From the NCBI GenBank assembly GCA_016235125.1, contig JACRLZ010000007.1:124001-188000 (forward strand): a stretch of 64,000 bases of DNA, read 5' to 3'. Origin of the DNA: Sphingobacteriales bacterium. Its GTDB lineage: Bacteria; Bacteroidota; Bacteroidia; Chitinophagales; Chitinophagaceae. The position numbers were made by a program, and so were the translations under genes. The notes beneath the pieces were generated by a model, which saw only the letters and a program-made list of their open reading frames with translations, was not told the DNA's origin and did no database searches. How positions within the stretch are numbered: position 1 is the stretch's first letter; every line of letters starts with the position of its first letter. This document shows positions 59,516-64,000 of the stretch, piece after piece.

Positions 59516-62386
59516 TTATTTGATCAGTGCGAAAGTGCCTTTACAGAAAACTTCACCGCAGTTTGTTTTAGCTTTTATCATATAAACAAATACTGCTGAT
59601 GTTTGCGGTACACCCTTGTATTTTCCATTCCAGCAATCTCCTGCATTGTTGGTATAAAATACTCTTTCGCCCCATCGGTTGTAAATGCTGAATTCCAGTT
59701 CAAGTACCTGTGGCCAGTATTTTATACCATAACAATCATTTAACCCGTCTTTATTGGGAGTAAAAGCAGTTGGCATCAGGAAACTTCCCTGGCCGGATAC
59801 TGATACCAGTACAATAACGCTGTCATAATTAACACAGCCGGATAAATCGGTGCCGGTAACGAGATATTGCGTAGTAACAATGGGGGTGGCAATGGGGTTG
59901 GAAATAGAACCATTGTTCAGTGTTGCGGATGGAGACCAGCTGTATGTAACAGCTCCGGATGCGGATAACTGGCTTTGGATGGAACTGCAGTCCACATCAT
60001 TTGATTTACTGGCTTTCACCAGGGGCAATGGCAGTACTGTTATAGTAGTGGACAGATTACCGGTATTGCGGCAAATAGTATCGCTAATGGAAACAGAATA
60101 GGTAGTGGTAGATGCCGGGCTGGCTACCGGGTCGGCTATTACTGCATTATTTAATGTTGCAGCCGGAGTCCAGTTATATACATGGCCGCCCGAAGCATTA
60201 AGCTGTACAGACTTGTTCAGACAAATATTCGCCGGCGGATTAACAGCAAATGTTGCTGATGGCCTGAAAGTGATCTTTACTGAATCAAGTTTTGTGCAGG
60301 TATTAGCTCCCGTTACAGTTACATAGTAAGTGGTAGTGCTGCCGGGAGAAGCAATGGGGTTGGGGATGGATGGATTATTTAGTGTTGCGGCAGGTGTCCA
60401 GCTATAGCTTACTCCTCCGGATGCAAACAATTGTGCTGATCCATTGGTGCAGATAGTGCTGTCGTTTGATTTGGTAATTGCAGGTGCGGGATTAACGGTG
60501 ATGACAACGGTGTCTTTTGCTACACAATTATTCGTAGTTGTACCCGTAACAATGTACTGGGTAGTGATAACCGGAGTGGCAATGGGGTTCGCAATATTTG
60601 GGTTATTCAGGCCTGCTACAGGAGACCACGAATAAGTGGATGCTCCTGTGGTGTTTAACTGTACTGATGTGCCTTGGCAAACAGTTGTGTTGCTATTTGT
60701 AACAACAGTTGGTTTATCAACAGTGATCTTTACGCTGTCCCTTTTCATGAATACAGGAGCAAATGAAATATCATCAAGGGCAAAATCATTTCCCTGTACT
60801 TGCGTATTTTTATTTACGATTGAAATAGAAGCAGATGAACTGTTGCCGGAATTCCAGGTTGTATAGAATTGTGTCCAAGTGCAGGTTGGCAGACTTGCAG
60901 TAATCAGGGAACCAATAGCATTCCCATTAATGGAAAACTGGAGTTGCGCAGGATTTGGCGGCCATAGAGCCTGTATCCAGGTAGAAAAAGCATAATTGGT
61001 ATTGGGGGTAACAGTCACTGATTGTGTCCACACTTTTACATCTGCGATTGGTGATCCATTTACTAGCATCATGTTACCATTGCCCGTTGTATGATCAACA
61101 CAGGGGCTCAATGATGTATTCCATGCCTGCGGATTAGTGCCTACAAAATATTGTCCTTCTGTCACATTTGGATTTGCGTATGTATATTGGGAAGTAAAAC
61201 CTGTATTTCCTGCATTAAAATTGCCATTTGTAATGATATTGTTACCTGTGACTTCAGCAGTATAATAATAAGTGATGTTTTGTGGTGTTGATGTTATAGG
61301 ATTTGCGGAGTTAGGATTGTTTAAGAAGGTAGTGGGAGTCCAGCAAAAGTTCAATGCAGGTTTTGTCAACAATTGTTTTGTAGTTCCAAAGCAAATAGTG
61401 GTATCATTTGTCGAAATAAGCAAATTATCGTTTTGAATATCTACTGTTATTGTCTTTTTAACCGTATCAGAGCAGTAAGGGTAATCAGTTATCATTGTAA
61501 CCAGATAGTTGCCAGCACTTGAATAAGTATGAGTTGTATTGGTTGATCCTAAGGCAAAATTTCCATCACCGAAATCCCATTTAATATTATTAAAGGCCGA
61601 AGAATTGCTGAGCAAAGATATTTCATAAGGAGTGCAAGGATTTCGACTTATGGAAAAATCATTTTTTTGCGGACAGGGAGTGTAACAGGTTCCAACAATA
61701 GTATCCACTTCGGCCTGATTCAACACTCTATTGTATAGCCTAACCTCATCCATCTTGCCTTTATACCAATCTCCAAACGATTCCCCCTTTTTCCCAAATG
61801 CTATTTTAGAGAAACCATCTTGCAAAATAAACTTGGTTTGAGAAAGATCGGAAGATTCTAAAACCCCATTTACATATAATTTCCAAATTCCATTTTTGTA
61901 AGTTGTAACGATATTATACCAACAGGGGTTATTAATAAGAGTTGTTGTGCCATTTAAAATATGATTATAAGCATAGCCACTCATAGCCTTATAATTTAAA
62001 ATATATGAGCCATAATTCCATTGTGATAGTGTAAAATCCGGATGAGGAGGTGCTTTTACCACTACTGCCTGAGCAGGCCAAGCATAACCCTGATCTGGCA
62101 ATACCCAAACAGATATAGAAAAAGAATCCTGGGGAGCAAAATTGTAGAGATTCGAAAATGGGAGTTCTATGTATGTATTTGAACCGTTAAAATAATAGGC
62201 GCTATTTGCATTGCCATTTCTATCCGTTGTTAAAGTAGCATTTACAACTGTACCATTAATATTATTTCCGCTTATGTCATTCGCATTTCCATTAAAAGGA
62301 TGGTGAAATATGAGACCTTGATTTAGGTTTACCTGAGCAATTGCAGTTTGAAAGCCAAATAAAAATATTATCAGAATCTTCTTCAT
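59516..62386 (-). CDS. LamG + PKD/repeat surface protein with CHU_C (T9SS) sorting domain
   Basis: A 956-aa exported protein. Signal peptide MKKILIIFLFGFQTAIAQ; an N-terminal LamG domain (GLIFHHPFNGNANDISGN to MDEVRLYNRVL, about 25-235), a PKD-like domain (ISLLSNSSAFNNIKWDFGDGN, about 255-315), a carbohydrate-binding-like region, then about six tandem repeats of about 75-80 aa with the block Y(S)WxPxxxLNNPxIxNPIAxPxxTTxYxVTxT, and a C-terminal gliding-motility-type CHU_C domain (AFTPNKDGLNDCYGIKYW, YNRWGERVF). The last domain directs secretion through the type IX system in Bacteroidota. Likely adhesin. It is 25 bases downstream of purB. Confidence 0.9.
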   Translation of the reverse strand: MKKILIIFLFGFQTAIAQVNLNQGLIFHHPFNGNANDISGNNINGTVVNATLTTDRNGNANSAYYFNGSNTYIELPFSNLYNFAPQDSFSISVWVLPDQGYAWPAQAVVVKAPPHPDFTLSQWNYGSYILNYKAMSGYAYNHILNGTTTLINNPCWYNIVTTYKNGIWKLYVNGVLESSDLSQTKFILQDGFSKIAFGKKGESFGDWYKGKMDEVRLYNRVLNQAEVDTIVGTCYTPCPQKNDFSISRNPCTPYEISLLSNSSAFNNIKWDFGDGNFALGSTNTTHTYSSAGNYLVTMITDYPYCSDTVKKTITVDIQNDNLLISTNDTTICFGTTKQLLTKPALNFCWTPTTFLNNPNSANPITSTPQNITYYYTAEVTGNNIITNGNFNAGNTGFTSQYTYANPNVTEGQYFVGTNPQAWNTSLSPCVDHTTGNGNMMLVNGSPIADVKVWTQSVTVTPNTNYAFSTWIQALWPPNPAQLQFSINGNAIGSLITASLPTCTWTQFYTTWNSGNSSSASISIVNKNTQVQGNDFALDDISFAPVFMKRDSVKITVDKPTVVTNSNTTVCQGTSVQLNTTGASTYSWSPVAGLNNPNIANPIATPVITTQYIVTGTTTNNCVAKDTVVITVNPAPAITKSNDSTICTNGSAQLFASGGVSYSWTPAATLNNPSIPNPIASPGSTTTYYVTVTGANTCTKLDSVKITFRPSATFAVNPPANICLNKSVQLNASGGHVYNWTPAATLNNAVIADPVASPASTTTYSVSISDTICRNTGNLSTTITVLPLPLVKASKSNDVDCSSIQSQLSASGAVTYSWSPSATLNNGSISNPIATPIVTTQYLVTGTDLSGCVNYDSVIVLVSVSGQGSFLMPTAFTPNKDGLNDCYGIKYWPQVLELEFSIYNRWGERVFYTNNAGDCWNGKYKGVPQTSAVFVYMIKAKTNCGEVFCKGTFALIK

Positions 62387-62410
62387 GAGATAAGGCTAAA
62401 CGAACACAAT

Positions 62411-63754
62411 TTATTTAAAACCTGTCATTCCTGTATAATTATGAGGTGTGATTTTTTTCAGCTCCTTCTTTATATCTTCTTTTACCTTTAGCCCGTCAAT
62501 AAACTGGTGGATCGCTTTTTTGTCAATCTTATCCTTACCTCTTGTCAGTTCTTTCAGCGCTTCGTAGGGATTCGGATAATTTTCCCTTCTTAAGATCGTT
62601 TGAATGGCTTCTGCCACTACCGCCCAGTTATTGTCAAGGTCTTCATATATCTTCTGATCGTTCACAATTAATTTTCCAAGGCCTTTTTCAATCGAACGAA
62701 ATGCGATCATGGTATGTGCAACAGGTACCCCAATATTGCGTAATACGGTTGAATCTGTAAGATCCCGCTGCAATCTTGACACCGGCAGTTTAGATGCAAA
62801 GAATTCAAATATTGCATTGGCCATTCCCAGGTTTCCTTCGGCATTTTCAAAATCAATCGGGTTTACTTTATGTGGCATGGCGGAAGAACCCACTTCTCCT
62901 TTTTTTGTTTTCTGCCTGAAATATTCCATCGAAATATAGGTCCACACATCACGGCATAAATCCACGAGAATATTGTTTACCCTTTTCATGCAATCAAAAT
63001 GAGCTGCCAGGTTATCATAGTGCTCGATCTGTGTGGTGAACTGCTGGCGATGCAAGCCAAGCTTATTCAGAAATTCATTGGAAAGTTTTATCCAGTCAAC
63101 TTTTGGAAACGCCGCATGATGTGCATTAAAGTTGCCGGTGGCGCCGCCAAATTTTCCGCTAAAAGGTATGCCGATAAACTGCTCTACCTGGTTCTCTATC
63201 CTTTCCACAAACACCATGATCTCTTTTCCAAGCCGTGTGGGACTGGCAGGCTGGCCATGTGTGTGAGCCAGCATGGGAATATCTTTCCATTCTTTTGCCA
63301 GCAGCTTCAATTCTGTGTTCAGGTTCAGCAGGGCGGGCAGGTATTCATATTCTATTGCCTGCTTCCACAGCAGGGGAATGGCTGTATTATTGATATCCTG
63401 TGATGTTAATCCAAAATGCACCCATTCTTTCGTTTCCTTAGCTCCGCATTTTTCCAATTCATTTTTTAAAAAATATTCAACAGCTTTCACATCATGGTTG
63501 GTGGTGAATTCGATCTGTTTTATTTCCTGTGCATCCTCCGGGCCAAAATCCTCCAGTAGTTTTTGCAGATGCTTGATAGCTTTACCGGGGAGTTTGAAGA
63601 ATTTTTTGTTTTCAAGGAATAACAGGTACTCTATTTCCACCAGCACCCTGTATTTCATCAACCCATATTCTGAAAAATATTCATCAAGATGCTGCACCAG
63701 TTTCCGGTAGCGGCCATCAATGGGGGAAATAGATGTAAGTGAGGTAAGTTCCAT
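62411..63754 (-). CDS. purB: adenylosuccinate lyase
   Basis: A 447-aa fumarase/aspartase superfamily enzyme acting twice in purine synthesis (SAICAR and adenylosuccinate cleavage). The signature SSAMPHKVNPIDFENAEGN (about 288-306) contains the catalytic Ser loop; the N-terminal ISPIDGRYRKLVQHL and TTNHDVKAVEYFL, plus HTHGQPASPTRLGKE (His base), are conserved. Length fits the 450-aa bacterial form. The divergent mqnA gene starts 78 bases away across a heptamer repeat. Confidence 0.94.
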   Translation of the reverse strand: MELTSLTSISPIDGRYRKLVQHLDEYFSEYGLMKYRVLVEIEYLLFLENKKFFKLPGKAIKHLQKLLEDFGPEDAQEIKQIEFTTNHDVKAVEYFLKNELEKCGAKETKEWVHFGLTSQDINNTAIPLLWKQAIEYEYLPALLNLNTELKLLAKEWKDIPMLAHTHGQPASPTRLGKEIMVFVERIENQVEQFIGIPFSGKFGGATGNFNAHHAAFPKVDWIKLSNEFLNKLGLHRQQFTTQIEHYDNLAAHFDCMKRVNNILVDLCRDVWTYISMEYFRQKTKKGEVGSSAMPHKVNPIDFENAEGNLGMANAIFEFFASKLPVSRLQRDLTDSTVLRNIGVPVAHTMIAFRSIEKGLGKLIVNDQKIYEDLDNNWAVVAEAIQTILRRENYPNPYEALKELTRGKDKIDKKAIHQFIDGLKVKEDIKKELKKITPHNYTGMTGFK

Positions 63755-63761
63755 AATTTTT

Positions 63762-63803
63762 CTTGTTGCTTGTTCCTTGTTGCTTGTTGCTTGTTGCTTG
63801 TTC
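63762..63803 (+). repeat. six-unit heptamer tandem repeat (CTTGTTG/C)
   Basis: Six head-to-tail 7-base units: CTTGTTG, CTTGTTC, CTTGTTG, CTTGTTG, CTTGTTG, CTTGTTC. Each unit contains a TTG that could serve as a -33 box for the TACCTTTG element at 63807-63814. It lies between divergent purB and mqnA. Confidence 0.9.
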
Positions 63804-63814
63804 TGTTACCTTTG
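63784..63814 (+). promoter_or_regulatory. putative promoter of mqnA
   Basis: TTG at 63784-63786 (within the heptamer tract) is 20 bases ahead of TACCTTTG at 63807-63814, close to the Bacteroidota spacing. The TTG start codon of mqnA is 19 bases downstream of the box. Confidence 0.55.
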
Positions 63815-63832
63815 CGGGCAAAAATAATCCAA

Positions 63833-64000
63833 TTGGAGAAGATTCGGGTCGGCATCGTCAACTACCTTAATACAGCGCCATTGCTGTATGGACTGAAGCG
63901 TCCACCGATCAGCGAAAAAATAATACTGACAGGAGATTACCCGGCCCGGCTGGCTGAACAGCTTATGAACAATGAAATTGATGTGGGGCTGGTACCTGTT
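63833..64000 (+). CDS. mqnA: chorismate dehydratase MqnA (5' part)
   Basis: The first 56 codons of a gene cut by the window edge, from a TTG at 63833. The sequence reads like MEKIRVGIVNYLNTAPLLYG, followed by DYPARLAEQLMNNEIDVGLVPV, matching the substrate-binding-protein-like fold of MqnA, which makes 3-enolpyruvyl-benzoate in the futalosine pathway to menaquinone. No in-frame ATG is available nearby, so the TTG start is preferred. It implies that this organism uses the futalosine route. Confidence 0.85.
   Translation, partial: MEKIRVGIVNYLNTAPLLYGLKRPPISEKIILTGDYPARLAEQLMNNEIDVGLVPV

Noticed and set aside
63658..63861. 67-aa leftward ORF with NKQQATRNKQQ
   Set aside because: Its odd sequence is the translation of the heptamer repeat and the promoter region of mqnA.

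Overview
The window looks like a chromosomal segment of a Bacteroidota bacterium, most likely family Chitinophagaceae. The evidence is promoter boxes of the TAnnTTTG type just upstream of several starts, many short lipoproteins with N-terminal lipoboxes, a type IX secretion/gliding-type C-terminal domain (CHU_C), DUF4382, LamG and fasciclin proteins, and the start of mqnA (futalosine route to menaquinone) at the right edge. The genus is inference. One tRNA gene (tRNA-Leu, CAA) is present; I saw no rRNA, CRISPR array or transposase.

Layout. 1-8.2 kb: ordinary core genes (xerD, yraN, manA, rnhA, an acyl-CoA carboxylase beta subunit) with small lipoproteins and membrane proteins. 8.4-12.3 kb: a tightly packed, AT-rich, leftward three-gene operon of a D12-class adenine methylase, a GHKL (Hsp90/MutL-like) ATPase and an ABC/OLD-type AAA ATPase. 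This is a candidate DNA-modification-linked defence system. 12.3-21.9 kb: an accessory array in which single genes or gene pairs (a CsgG/FlgO-like protein with a Cys-rich lipoprotein, a His-Me-finger nuclease, a secreted protein, a ParE-type toxin-antitoxin pair, a nucleotidyltransferase pair, VapBC, a double-LamG protein) are each followed by a copy of one structured repeat of about 125-200 bp, always in the same direction. The layout resembles an integron cassette array but no integron integrase is visible. 21.9-36.6 kb: mixed metabolic and envelope genes (2OG-oxygenase, two divergent fasciclin genes, M28 peptidase, dCMP deaminase, gdhA, a YtxH/holin-X operon, a Na/Pi symporter, a PLD enzyme, a PHP-less family X polymerase, a LigT-like protein). 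About 37 kb: tRNA-Leu with a GIY-YIG gene inserted between it and a duplicated tRNA 5' fragment that itself carries a 20-bp palindrome. 37.4-51.8 kb: hscB, an ECF sigma/anti-sigma pair, a CHAT-TPR protein next to a lipoprotein, a saccharopine dehydrogenase-like gene, trmN6, tsaD, an ABC permease, mtfA and prfC. 51.9-59.4 kb: an operon of two giant unrecognised proteins (1111 and 1366 aa), the first with a twin-arginine-like N terminus. 59.5-64 kb: a CHU_C adhesin-like protein, purB, a heptamer tandem repeat and the start of mqnA.

The most interesting parts are the cassette-like repeat array (12.3-21.9 kb) beside the methylase/GHKL/AAA operon, and the tRNA-Leu/GIY-YIG insertion. Short GC-rich palindromes (CCTGCC...GGCAGG and CCCGAT...ATCGGG types) recur as insertions in repeats, in a tRNA fragment and in a coding 3' end, and seem to be a mobile layer of their own. 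Functions are assigned from motifs and memory of families; no database search was run.
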